Positions 17,230 to 25,170 of a stretch of DNA of 35,195 nt are shown piece by piece. The stretch is from Nocardioides sp. (lineage in GTDB: Bacteria; Actinomycetota; Actinomycetes; Propionibacteriales; Nocardioidaceae), in assembly GCF_024509035.1 (NCBI RefSeq), contig NZ_JANINT010000137.1:1-35195 (forward strand). Direction: 5' to 3'. Below the pieces are notes generated by a model. It was not told where the DNA came from, searched no databases, and saw only the letters and a list, made by a program, of their open reading frames with translations. Within the stretch, counting starts at the first letter, position 1; every line of letters starts with the position of its first letter. Made by a program: the position numbers and the translations under genes.

Positions 17230-17705
17230 CGGCATCCGAAGCCTCGTCCCGGTTCGACGTGCGGGTCAACGGCCGGGCCGTCCCCGTCTCCGTACCGTCC
17301 GAGACCTCGCTCCTGGAGGTCCTGCGCAACGACGTCGGCGACAAGTCGCCGAAGTTCGGGTGCGGTCTCGGGCAGTGCGGCGCCTGCATGGTGTGGCTCG
17401 ACGGGCACCCGACGCCCTCGTGTGACCTGCCCATCGAGTACGTGACCGGCGAGGTCCGGACGGCGTCGGGCCTGGGGACCCCCGACGGCCCCCACCCGCT
17501 CCAGGCGGCCTTCCTCGAGCTCCAGGCCGGCCAGTGCGGCTACTGCGTGTCCGGCGTCCTCGTCAGCGCTGCTGCCCTGCTCCGCGACAACCCCTGTCCC
17601 ACCCGGGACGAGGTGACGGCCGCGCTGGAGCGTCACCTCTGCCGGTGCGGCACCCATCAGCGCTTCGTGGACGCCGTGCTGGCGGCCGCAGGAGCCGGAG
17701 CATGA
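17226..17705 (+). CDS. molybdenum hydroxylase small subunit, two [2Fe-2S] clusters
   Basis: Electron-transfer subunit of a xanthine-dehydrogenase-family enzyme. The 159-aa product has a plant-type ferredoxin domain (C46, C51, C54, C66 in KFGCGLGQCGACMVWLDG and SCDLP). A helical second-cluster domain follows with AGQCGYCVSG (C104, C107) and HLCRCGTHQR (C139, C141). All eight cluster cysteines are present. Length is the norm for CoxS/IorA-like subunits. It is coupled by ATGA to both neighbours and clearly pairs with the large subunit at 17702. No FAD subunit gene is nearby, so electrons probably pass to an external acceptor, as in isoquinoline oxidoreductase-type enzymes. Confidence 0.94.
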   Translation: MTASEASSRFDVRVNGRAVPVSVPSETSLLEVLRNDVGDKSPKFGCGLGQCGACMVWLDGHPTPSCDLPIEYVTGEVRTASGLGTPDGPHPLQAAFLELQAGQCGYCVSGVLVSAAALLRDNPCPTRDEVTAALERHLCRCGTHQRFVDAVLAAAGAGA

Positions 17706-19828
17706 GCGACCGCACGACCACGGGGTTGCCGGACTCCCTCGTCAGCAATCCGCGGGTCTCGACCTGGCTGACGGTCACCGAGCACCGGGGCATCGAGCTG
17801 CGGGTCGGCAAGGTCGAGCTCGGGCAGGGCATCGTGACCGCGCTGACGCAGCTGGCCGCCCACGAGCTCGACGTCCCCCCGGACGCGATCCGCCCCACGG
17901 CCACCAACACCGCCGCGTCGCCCGACGAGGGTCTGACCGCGGGGAGCTTGTCGGTCATGACGTCGGGCTCCGCCGTACGCCGCGTCTGCGCCGAGGCGCG
18001 CGAGCTGTTCCGTCGCGCGGCGGCCCACCGTGCCGGCCTCGACGTCGACGACGTCGCGCTGGTGTCCGGACTGTTCGTCCGGGCCGACGGCTCGCGCATC
18101 GGCTCCTACGCCGACCTGGCGGCAGCGGTCGACCTGGACGTCGAGGTCGGCGACCCCACGCTCCGCGTCGAGCTCACGCCGTCGTCGTCGAAGGACCTGC
18201 ATCGTCTCGACCTGCCCGACAAGGTGATGGGGCGCCCGCGGTTCATCCACGACCTCGAGTTCGCGGGGATGCTGCACGGCCGGGTTGTTCGCCCGCCGCG
18301 ACCCGGCGCCCACCTCGTCGACATCCCGGACGTCACGACCCTTCCCGGCGTCCACACCGTCGTGCGCGAGGGCGACTTCCTCGCCGTCGTCGCAGCCCGG
18401 GAGGGCCAGGCCGTGCGCGCGGCGGAGGCGCTCGTCGCCGGGGCCACGTGGACCGGCGGCCTCCAGCTCCCCGACGCCGACGACATCGGCAGCTGGCTGC
18501 GGTCGGTCGACGCGGAGACCACCGCCTTGCGGGCGGACGGCGCGCGCCACGACGGCGCGAGGACCACGCTCCGCGCGTCGTACTCGCGTCCCTTCGTCGC
18601 GCACGGGTCGATCGGACCCGGCTGCGCGATCGCGGTCCTCGACGAGGGACGGCTGAACGTCTGGAGCCACAGCCAGGCGGTGTTCCTGGTCGGCCGCGGC
18701 ATCGCGTCCGCGCTGGGGCTCGCGCCGGACGCGGTCGTCGTCCAGCACGTCGAGGGCGCCGGGAGCTACGGGCACAACTCCTCCGACGACGTCGCGATGG
18801 ACGCTGCTCTGCTGGCCACCCACCTCCCGGGGCGGCACGTGCGCGTGCTGTGGAGCCGCGCGGACGAGCTGGGCTGGGAACCGTTCGGGCCCGCGATGAC
18901 CGGCGAGGTGACGGCGACGCTCGGAGCCGACGGTCTGGTGAGCGACCTGTCCTACGAGGTCTGGGGCAACGGCCACGTGGCACGTCCCGGCTACGCGCCG
19001 CAGCACAGCCTGCTCGCCGACGCCCACCGCGGCGGCGTCGACACGATGCCTCCCGCGACCGACCCGCCGCCCGAGCGCGGCGCGGGCACCGGGCGCAACG
19101 CGGAGCCCTATTACGACATCGCGCGGGTCGACGTCGTCGCCCACCGGGTGCTCGCGATGCCGCTGCGGACCTCCTCGCTGCGCTCGCTGGGGGCCAACCT
19201 CAACGCGTTCGCGCTCGAGTCGGCCATGGACGAGCTCGCCGCGGCCGCCGGCCGGGATCCCCTGGAGTTCCGGCTCGCCCACCTGAGTGACCCCCGCGCG
19301 CGCGACGTCCTCACCACCGCCGCCGACGCGGCGGGTTGGGGCGGCCCACTCCCCGAGGACCGGGGCCGCGGACTGGCGTTCAGCCGCTACAAGAACCGCA
19401 ACTCCTACTGCGCGGTCGTCGCCGACGTCGAGGCCGCGGATGCCGTCCGGGTGACGCGTCTGACCATCGCGGTCGACGTGGGCCGGGTCGTCAACCTCGA
19501 CGGCGTACGCAACCAGATCGAGGGCGGCGCACTCCAGGCCACCAGCTGGGCGCTCCTGGAGCGCGTCGCTTTCGACCGGCAGCGGGTCCTCAGCACCGAC
19601 TGGGACTCCTACCCCATCCTCCGCTTCTCGCAGGTCCCCCACGTCGAGGTGCATGTGCTCGACCGCCCCGACCAGCCGTCGCTCGGTGCCGGCGAGGCGA
19701 CGATGGGGCCGGTGCCAGCGGCGATCGCCAACGCGGTCGCCGACGCCCTCGGCGTCCGGGTGCGCACCCTGCCGCTCACCTCCGACGCCATCGTGGCGGC
19801 CATCGAGGCCGAGATCGAGGCCGACTGA
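17702..19828 (+). CDS. molybdopterin-binding subunit of a permuted (IorB-like) molybdenum hydroxylase
   Basis: Catalytic subunit that would hydroxylate a (hetero)aromatic C-H or oxidise an aldehyde with water as oxygen donor. The 708-aa product starts directly with a cofactor-binding part (VGKVELGQGIVTALTQLAAHEL from about residue 36) that in xanthine oxidase lies after the hammerhead domain. The hammerhead-like segment (PDKVMGRPRFIHDLEFAGMLHGRVVRPPRPGA) follows at about 175-205, then the remaining Mo-binding domains. This order is that of the isoquinoline 1-oxidoreductase/nicotinate dehydrogenase beta group. The active-site Glu is E665 in GAGEATMGPVPAAIANAV. No CoxL-type VAYxCSFR loop is present, so it is not a CO dehydrogenase. 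Maturation genes (XdhC-like) are not in the window. Confidence 0.9.
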   Translation: MSDRTTTGLPDSLVSNPRVSTWLTVTEHRGIELRVGKVELGQGIVTALTQLAAHELDVPPDAIRPTATNTAASPDEGLTAGSLSVMTSGSAVRRVCAEARELFRRAAAHRAGLDVDDVALVSGLFVRADGSRIGSYADLAAAVDLDVEVGDPTLRVELTPSSSKDLHRLDLPDKVMGRPRFIHDLEFAGMLHGRVVRPPRPGAHLVDIPDVTTLPGVHTVVREGDFLAVVAAREGQAVRAAEALVAGATWTGGLQLPDADDIGSWLRSVDAETTALRADGARHDGARTTLRASYSRPFVAHGSIGPGCAIAVLDEGRLNVWSHSQAVFLVGRGIASALGLAPDAVVVQHVEGAGSYGHNSSDDVAMDAALLATHLPGRHVRVLWSRADELGWEPFGPAMTGEVTATLGADGLVSDLSYEVWGNGHVARPGYAPQHSLLADAHRGGVDTMPPATDPPPERGAGTGRNAEPYYDIARVDVVAHRVLAMPLRTSSLRSLGANLNAFALESAMDELAAAAGRDPLEFRLAHLSDPRARDVLTTAADAAGWGGPLPEDRGRGLAFSRYKNRNSYCAVVADVEAADAVRVTRLTIAVDVGRVVNLDGVRNQIEGGALQATSWALLERVAFDRQRVLSTDWDSYPILRFSQVPHVEVHVLDRPDQPSLGAGEATMGPVPAAIANAVADALGVRVRTLPLTSDAIVAAIEAEIEAD

Positions 19829-19830
19829 CG

Positions 19831-20775
19831 GTGCACGCCATCGACATGCACGCCCACCTCGCCGTGCCCGGGCGAGCTCTCGTGGTCTCCCGGGCCCGCG
19901 GGACCGAGGTCGTCGCACGCGAGTCGCCCGACACCGGGACACGGCTGGCGGCCATGGACGCCATGGGAGTGCGGATCCAGGCCGTCAGCCTCTCGCCGTC
20001 GCAGTACGACGACGGGCTCGACCCGGGCCTCGCACGCGAGGTCGTGGAGATCGCGAACGAGGCCCTCGCCGCGCTGGTGTCGACCCACCCCGACCGGTTC
20101 GTCGGGATCGCCGACGTGGCGCTGGCACATCTCGACTTGGCGGCCGAGCAGCTCGAGCGCGCCGTCGTGCACCACGGATTGCGCGGCGTGCAGATCCCCG
20201 GCCGCGCCGGGCAGCGGGAGCTCTCCGCTCCCGGGCTCGAGCCGTTCTGGGCCGCGGCCGAGCGTCTCGGCGTGCCGGTGGTGGTGCACCCCTACGGGTG
20301 CTCGCTCGGGGCCCGGCTCGCGCCGTACTCCCTGAGCAGCACCGTGGGGACGCCCACGGAGCATGCCGTCGCGCTCTCGCACCTGATCCTCTCGGGGGTG
20401 CTCGACCGACACCCGGGACTCGAGGTCGTCGCGACCCACGGCGGCGGCTACCTGCCGCTGTCGATCGGGCGTGTCGACCATGCCTGGCTGATCCGACCCG
20501 ACAGCCGGGGTTGCAAGGACCTGCCGAGCAGCTACCTGGCGCGGCTGTCCTTCGACTCCCTGGTCTACCGGGGCGACGCGCTGCGCCACCTGCTCGACCT
20601 CGTCGGCGCGGACCGCATCGTGCTCGGCAGCGACTACCCCTACGACGTGGGTGTCCGAGATCCCGTCGAGCGCTTGGACAGGGTGCCCGGCCTCACCGCC
20701 GGCGAGCGCGAGGCGGTCCTGCACCGGACGGCGGCCCGCCTGCTCGGCCTCGCGGACCATCCTGCGGGAGCCTGA
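19831..20775 (+). CDS. amidohydrolase 2 family protein (ACMSD/decarboxylase-like)
   Basis: Metal-dependent TIM-barrel hydrolase or non-oxidative decarboxylase of the ACMSD/gamma-resorcylate decarboxylase group. The 314-aa product begins VHAIDMHAHLAVPG (metal ligands H7, H9) and has VVVHPYG, VATHGGGYLPLSIGRVDHAW and IVLGSDYPYDVG with the conserved Asp. I start at the GTG at 19831, 2 bp after the large-subunit stop, because the HxH motif must be near the N-terminus. It is the last gene of the closely spaced plus arm. Decarboxylation of a hydroxy-aromatic or ring-opened acid would suit the pathway, but hydrolysis is equally possible. Confidence 0.85.
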   Translation: MHAIDMHAHLAVPGRALVVSRARGTEVVARESPDTGTRLAAMDAMGVRIQAVSLSPSQYDDGLDPGLAREVVEIANEALAALVSTHPDRFVGIADVALAHLDLAAEQLERAVVHHGLRGVQIPGRAGQRELSAPGLEPFWAAAERLGVPVVVHPYGCSLGARLAPYSLSSTVGTPTEHAVALSHLILSGVLDRHPGLEVVATHGGGYLPLSIGRVDHAWLIRPDSRGCKDLPSSYLARLSFDSLVYRGDALRHLLDLVGADRIVLGSDYPYDVGVRDPVERLDRVPGLTAGEREAVLHRTAARLLGLADHPAGA

Positions 20776-20852
20776 GCATCGGACCGTTTGGGCAACCGCC
20801 TCGTCGGGCACGGAACTCGGTGGCCCACCTCCGAGCGCTCGAGGAGCTCGAC

Positions 20853-22517
20853 ATGACGATCGACGTGCAGACAGCCGAACAACCTCAGCTCAAGCGACAT
20901 GTGGGGATCGTCGGTCTCCTGTTCGCGAGCGTCGGTTCCATCATCGGCTCCGGGTGGCTGTTCGGTGCCCTCAACGCCTCGCAGCAGGCGGGCCCGGCCG
21001 CGGTGATCTCCTGGGCGCTGGGCGGGGTGATGATCCTGCTCATCGCGCTCGTGTACGCCGAGCTCGGCACGATGTTCCCGCTCTCGGGCGGCGTCGTGCG
21101 GTTCCCCCACCTGGCCTTCGGCTCCTTCGCCAGCTACACCGCGGGGTGGATCACCTGGGTCGCGGTCGCCACGACCGCCCCGATCGAGGTCGAGGCGGCG
21201 CTGCAGTACGCCACGAAGTACGCGCCCTTCACCAGCGAGCACACCGTCAACGGCGAGATCGTCCACACGCTCACGGGCCTGGGCTACGCGAGCGCCGTGG
21301 CGCTGATGGCGGTGTTCGTGGTCGTCAACTACTACGGCATCCGCTGGTTCGCCCGCATCAACAACGCCCTGGTCGTCTGGAAGATCGCCATCATCCTGCT
21401 CGTGATCGCGGCGTTCGTCCTCACCGCCTTCCACGGGGACAACTTCACCAGTCACGGCTTCAAGCCGGCCGGTTGGCACGGCGTCTTCACCGCGATCGCG
21501 ACCTCCGGCATCGTCTTCTCCTACCTCGGCTTCCGACAGGGCATCGAGCTGGCCGGCGAGACCGACAACCCCCGGCGCAACGTCCCCATCGCCGTCATCG
21601 GGTCGGTGCTGCTCACCGGCCTGATCTACATCGCCCTCCAGGTCGCCTTCATCGGGGCGCTGTCGCCGAGCACGATCTCCGACTCCGGCGGCTGGGCCAA
21701 GCTCAGCTTCGAGAACGACTTCGGGCCGCTCGCCGCCGTCGCCTCCCTGCTCGGACTGAGCTGGCTGGCGATCCTGCTGTACGTCGACGCGATCGTCTCG
21801 CCCGGCGACACCGGCCTGATCTACACCACCGTCACCTCGCGGATCTCCTACGCGATGGCGCGCAACGGCAACGCGCCTCAGGCGCTGGCTCGGACGACCG
21901 ACCGGGGCGTCCCCTTCATCTCGCTGATCGTGACGTTCGTCGTCGGGCTGATCGTGTTCCTGCCGTTCCCCAGCTGGCAGCAGCTGGTCGGGTTCATCAC
22001 CTCGGCGACCGTGCTGTCGTTCGCCTCCGGGCCGCTTGTGCTGTCCGCGCTGCGGCGCCAGCTCCCCGACCACGAGCGCCCGTTCCGCCTGCCCGGTGGC
22101 CACGTGATCCCCGTGCTCGCGTTCTGGGCGTCCAACCTGATCATCTACTGGTCGGGCTGGGACATCGTGTGGAAGCTCGCGGTCGCGGTGGCGATCGGGT
22201 TCGTGCTGCTCCCGATCTACCACGTGCTCGGGCAGGACACCCCCAAGCTCGACCTGCGCGCCGGCGCGACGTGGGTGGTGCCGTGGCTCGTCGGCCTGCT
22301 GGTGATCTCGTGGCTCGGCAACTACCCCGAGCCGGCGGCAGGCAACCAGGACCTGCTGGAGTTCAGCACCGCGATCCCGGTGATCTTCGTGTTCTCCGTG
22401 GCGATCTACGTGCTGGCCATGATGTCGCCGCTGAGCACCGAGGAGATCCAGGCCCACGTCGACCGCGCCATGGAGGAGTCCGAGCAGGAGGAGCAGGAGC
22501 TCGGTTCCGCGCCGTAG
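20853..22517 (+). CDS. APC-superfamily amino acid/organocation permease
   Basis: Secondary transporter with about 12 hydrophobic segments. The 554-aa product has the TM1 motif GSIIGSGWLFG (28-38) of the APC family, GMxFPLSGG-like LGTMFPLSGGVVRFP, and FSYLGFRQGIELAGETDNPRRNVPIAV typical of the TM6 region. The acidic tail is EESEQEEQE. GAGGAG lies 6 nt before the ATG at 20853. A 77-bp gap separates it from the amidohydrolase, so it may be transcribed with the island or from its own promoter. It could carry a pathway substrate, a side product or amino acids in general; no specificity can be read. Confidence 0.9.
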   Translation: MTIDVQTAEQPQLKRHVGIVGLLFASVGSIIGSGWLFGALNASQQAGPAAVISWALGGVMILLIALVYAELGTMFPLSGGVVRFPHLAFGSFASYTAGWITWVAVATTAPIEVEAALQYATKYAPFTSEHTVNGEIVHTLTGLGYASAVALMAVFVVVNYYGIRWFARINNALVVWKIAIILLVIAAFVLTAFHGDNFTSHGFKPAGWHGVFTAIATSGIVFSYLGFRQGIELAGETDNPRRNVPIAVIGSVLLTGLIYIALQVAFIGALSPSTISDSGGWAKLSFENDFGPLAAVASLLGLSWLAILLYVDAIVSPGDTGLIYTTVTSRISYAMARNGNAPQALARTTDRGVPFISLIVTFVVGLIVFLPFPSWQQLVGFITSATVLSFASGPLVLSALRRQLPDHERPFRLPGGHVIPVLAFWASNLIIYWSGWDIVWKLAVAVAIGFVLLPIYHVLGQDTPKLDLRAGATWVVPWLVGLLVISWLGNYPEPAAGNQDLLEFSTAIPVIFVFSVAIYVLAMMSPLSTEEIQAHVDRAMEESEQEEQELGSAP

Positions 22518-22569
22518 ACACGGCGCGCCTCCACCAGAACCGCACCCACGTCCGGCGCCTCAGACCGGC

Positions 22570-22731
22570 ATGCACCGTGGGGTCCTGGCTCTCGCCGTCG
22601 TGGTGGCCGTGGGTTCGATCGCCGGGTGTGACGACGAAGACCCGGGTCCGCCGAGCGTGCGACTTCGCGGTCCGCCTGCTGCTCGTCCAGGACGGGAGAT
22701 CGCGGCGGTCGCCTTCGACTTCCTCGGGTGA
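22570..22731 (+). CDS. possible small lipoprotein (53 aa)
   Basis: A short frame with a clean lipoprotein signal: MHRGVLALAVVVAVGSIAGC, where I-A-G-C is a good lipobox and C20 the lipidated residue. An acidic start of the mature part (DDEDPGPP) follows, then a basic stretch, ending REIAAVAFDFLG. Codon third positions are mostly G/C. No strong ribosome site is seen, and the tail after the lipobox is only about 33 residues, so this could be the decayed front of a longer lipoprotein gene. It sits 52 bp after the APC permease stop and ends just before the 63-bp repeats. The signal peptide is convincing; whether the gene is alive is uncertain. Confidence 0.4.
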   Translation: MHRGVLALAVVVAVGSIAGCDDEDPGPPSVRLRGPPAARPGREIAAVAFDFLG

Positions 22732-22744
22732 GCCCCGGGTCCCC

Positions 22745-22983
22745 GGGACGTCATACGACCCGGTCACGGGGACAGCCACCTCGGATGACCTCCGCCCGGG
22801 CCTGCCCGGGACGTCGTCCGATGTGGGGGTTCTGGCGCCCAGGACGTATGACCTCCGCCCGGGCCTGCCCGGGACGTCGTCCGATGTGGGCGTTCTGGCG
22901 CCCAGGACGTATGACCTCCGCCCGGGCCTGCGCGGGACGTCGTCCGATGTGGGCGTTCTGGCGCCCAGAACGTATGACGTCCC
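22745..22983. repeat. three tandem 63-bp hairpin units flanked by 13-bp inverted repeats
   Basis: Units at 22785-22847, 22848-22910 and 22911-22973 are almost identical; a handful of changes are seen (e.g. one in the first CCCGGGC palindrome and one in the CCAGAA arm of unit 3). Each unit holds CCCGGGC-CT-GCCCGGG (perfect in units 1 and 2) and TTCTGG-CGC-CCAGAA-type stems. In unit 3 the second stem has perfect 8-bp arms (22954-22972). The array is bracketed by GGGACGTCATACG (22745-22757) and its exact reverse complement CGTATGACGTCCC (22971-22983). It lies between convergent genes, ending 9 bp before the BNR gene stop. A multi-hairpin transcription barrier or a REP/BIME-like element are the simplest readings. 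Confidence 0.9.
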
Positions 22984-22992
22984 CGGGTGCGC

Positions 22993-24081
22993 TCAGAACG
23001 CGGCGGCGCGCACCACCAGGACGTCGGGGAGGTCGGCGACGACCTGCCGCCAGGTCTCGCCCTCGTCCGCCGAGCCCCACACCGCGCCGTTGCGGGCACC
23101 GAAGTAGAGGCCGGTGCGGTCGTGGCCGTCGGCGCACATGCCGTCGCGCATGACGGCGACGTAGAAGCTGTCGGGCAGGCCGGTGCCGAGCTCCTCCCAC
23201 GACTCCCCCGCGTCGCGCGAGCGCCACACCCGGGCCTTGCCGCCGGGCGGGTAGCGGCCGTCACCGGAGCCGTTGGGGAAGACGTAGATCGTGTCGGGGT
23301 CGTGCGGGTGGACCACCACGGGGAAGCCGAAGTCGGACGGCAGGCCGTCGCCGATGTAGGTCCAGGAGGCGGCGTGGTCGTCGGAGCGGTAGACGCCGCC
23401 GTGGTTCTGCAGGTAGAGCCGCTCGGGCCGGGAGGGGTGACGGGTGATCTTGTGGACGCACTGGCCGAACTCGGGGAACTGCTGGCCCTCGGGCAGGAAC
23501 TCCGCGCGGATGCCCTGGTTGCGCGGCGCCCACGACGCACCGCCGTCGCTGGTCTGGTAGCACCCGCCGGTCGAGATCGCGACGGTGACCGACTGCGGGT
23601 CGGTCGGGTGCGGGAGCACCGTGTGGAAGGCCTGGCCGCCGAAGCCCGCGCCCCAGTGCGGCCGGTGCGGGTGGTCCCAGAGGCCCTGCTCGAGCGTGAA
23701 CGTCTCGCCGCGATCGGTCGAGCGCCACACGGCGCCCGGCTCGGTGCCGGCGTACACGACGTCCGCCTCGGTGCCCGTCACCAGCTGCCAGACCCGCTCG
23801 ACGGTGGCGTCGGCGCCCTCGGGGAAGCGGATCGCGCCGTTGGGCGTCTCGTGCCAGGTCGCGCCGAGGTCGTCGGAGCGGCGCACCTGGGGGCCGAGCC
23901 AGCTCGAGGAGGCGCCGGCGAGCAACCGAGGTGGGTCGCTGCGGGTGTCGACGAGGCAGGAGTAGACCTCCTCCATGTCGCAGTGCGGACCGGTGAACTC
24001 CCAGTCCCTGCGCTCCTCGTCCGAGGTGCCGAGCCACAGGCCCTTGCGGGTCCCGACCATCAGCAGCGTCCGGTCAGCCAT
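22993..24081 (-). CDS. BNR/Asp-box beta-propeller protein (sialidase-fold, probably not a sialidase)
   Basis: The 362-aa product starts MADRTLLMVGTRKGLWLGT and has six Asp-box-like repeats of the S-x-D-x-G-x-x-W type: RRSDDLGATW, RSTDRGETF, QTSDGGASW, RSDDHAASW, RSRDAGESW and GSADEGETW. This predicts a beta-propeller of the VPS10/sialidase-like class. No signal peptide or lipobox is seen, so it is probably cytosolic, unlike secreted sialidases. The catalytic Arg triad and Tyr of sialidases are not evident. GGAG lies 5 nt before the ATG at 24081. Function unknown; such proteins are commonly annotated only as BNR or WD40/YVTN-like. It is divergent from the EamA exporter. Confidence 0.85.
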   Translation of the reverse strand: MADRTLLMVGTRKGLWLGTSDEERRDWEFTGPHCDMEEVYSCLVDTRSDPPRLLAGASSSWLGPQVRRSDDLGATWHETPNGAIRFPEGADATVERVWQLVTGTEADVVYAGTEPGAVWRSTDRGETFTLEQGLWDHPHRPHWGAGFGGQAFHTVLPHPTDPQSVTVAISTGGCYQTSDGGASWAPRNQGIRAEFLPEGQQFPEFGQCVHKITRHPSRPERLYLQNHGGVYRSDDHAASWTYIGDGLPSDFGFPVVVHPHDPDTIYVFPNGSGDGRYPPGGKARVWRSRDAGESWEELGTGLPDSFYVAVMRDGMCADGHDRTGLYFGARNGAVWGSADEGETWRQVVADLPDVLVVRAAAF

Positions 24082-24170
24082 CTGCACTCCATTCGTGTTC
24101 GCGACCCCTCGAGTGACCCCTGGTGTGCCCAGCGTGCACCTCGGCGGGGACAACCTTCTAGATTGACCGG
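24082..24170. promoter_or_regulatory. divergent promoter region with a leaderless-type -10 and a direct repeat
   Basis: In these 89 bp TAGATT at 24159-24164 ends 6 nt before the GTG of the EamA gene and fits a -10 of a leaderless transcript. Two copies of GACCCCT (24103-24109 and 24115-24121) repeat with a 12-bp period, close to one helix turn, near the start of the minus-strand gene. They could be a binding site for a regulator. Confidence 0.4.
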
Positions 24171-25049
24171 GTGACCGTCCCGAACTCATCGCGCGGGCCG
24201 GTCTCCCCGATCTCACCGGTCTGGCTGGTGCTGGTCGGCATCTTGTCGGTGCAGTTCGGCGCCGGCATCGCCAAGAGCCTCTTCGACGAGGTCGCGCCGA
24301 CGACGATCGTCTGGCTGCGGCTGGTCACCAGCGCCCTCGTGCTGGTGGCCGTCGCCCGACCCGTGCTCCGCGGACGGTCGCGCACCGACTGGCTGGTCGT
24401 GCTCGGCTTCGGCATCAGCCTCGGGGTGATGAACTGGGCGATCTACCAGGCGTTCGCGCGGATCCCCCTGGGGGTCGCGGTCACGCTGGAGTTCGTGGGC
24501 CCGCTGACGCTCGCGGTCCTCGGGTCGCGCCGGGCGCGTGACCTGCTGTGGGTCTTGCTGGCGGCGATCGGCGTCGCGCTGCTCGGGCTGCGCGACGGCG
24601 ACCTGACCCTGGCCGGGGTGCTGTTCGCGCTGCTCGCCGGGGCGATGTGGGCGTCGTACATCCTGATGAGCGCGCAGACCGGACGCCGGTGGCCCGGCTT
24701 CGACGGCCTGGCCGTCGCGTCGGTGATCGCGACGGCGATGCTGACGCCGTTCGCGATCGGCACCGGCGGCAGCGACCTGCTCGACCCGCGCATCCTCGCG
24801 CTGGGCGCGGCCGTCGGGCTGCTCAGCTCCGTCGTCCCCTACAGCTGCGAGCTGGTCGCGCTGCGGTCGCTGCGGCCCTCGGTGTTCTCGGTGCTCATGA
24901 GCCTCGAGCCGGCAGCGGCCGCGCTCGCCGGCATCGTCGTGCTCGGCGAGCTGCTCAGCGTCGAGCAGTGGGTGGCGATGGTGTGCGTGGTCGTCGCGTC
25001 GGTGGGCGCCACCCGCTCGGCGCCGGCGGTCGCTCCGGCGCCGGACTGA
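24171..25049 (+). CDS. EamA/DMT-family transporter (RhtA-like exporter)
   Basis: Inner-membrane transporter of the drug/metabolite superfamily; RhtA-like members export threonine and homoserine. The 292-aa product has about ten hydrophobic segments in two EamA repeats, with the typical MNWAIYQAFARIPLGVAVTLEFVGPL and VLMSLEPAAAALAGIVVLGELLS segments (the ends of repeats 1 and 2). The GTG at 24171 has no ribosome site but a -10-like TAGATT just upstream, which suggests leaderless translation. Substrate is not readable; amino acid efflux is the common case. Confidence 0.9.
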   Translation: MTVPNSSRGPVSPISPVWLVLVGILSVQFGAGIAKSLFDEVAPTTIVWLRLVTSALVLVAVARPVLRGRSRTDWLVVLGFGISLGVMNWAIYQAFARIPLGVAVTLEFVGPLTLAVLGSRRARDLLWVLLAAIGVALLGLRDGDLTLAGVLFALLAGAMWASYILMSAQTGRRWPGFDGLAVASVIATAMLTPFAIGTGGSDLLDPRILALGAAVGLLSSVVPYSCELVALRSLRPSVFSVLMSLEPAAAALAGIVVLGELLSVEQWVAMVCVVVASVGATRSAPAVAPAPD

Positions 25050-25170
25050 CCCCGCCGGGTCCGGCCCGACCGAAGTTCACGGAACCGTCACACGACGTTG
25101 ACCGGAGCGAATCGGCCGGTGGCTAGCGTGGAGCGCACACCACTCGGGAGTGCTTCACGGGGAGCTCGCA

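Larger units (their letters stand above)
22518..22992. other. convergent intergenic region
   Basis: 475 bp between the APC permease stop and the BNR-protein stop. Apart from the possible small lipoprotein (22570-22731) and the tandem repeat array with its flanking arms (22745-22983), nothing else is recognised. Reading frames across the repeats are open on several frames only because the unit length (63) is a multiple of three. Confidence 0.7.

Noticed and set aside
17702-19828. Carbon monoxide dehydrogenase large subunit
   Set aside because: No VAYxCSFR active-site loop, permuted domain order and no FAD subunit gene.
22785-22973. CRISPR array
   Set aside because: The units are tandem with no unique spacers and there are no cas genes.
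22751-23227. Minus-strand frame encoding a 21-residue repeat across the 63-bp units
   Set aside because: Open frames arise because 63 is divisible by three; the frame also runs antiphase into the BNR gene and the DNA is better explained by hairpin repeats.
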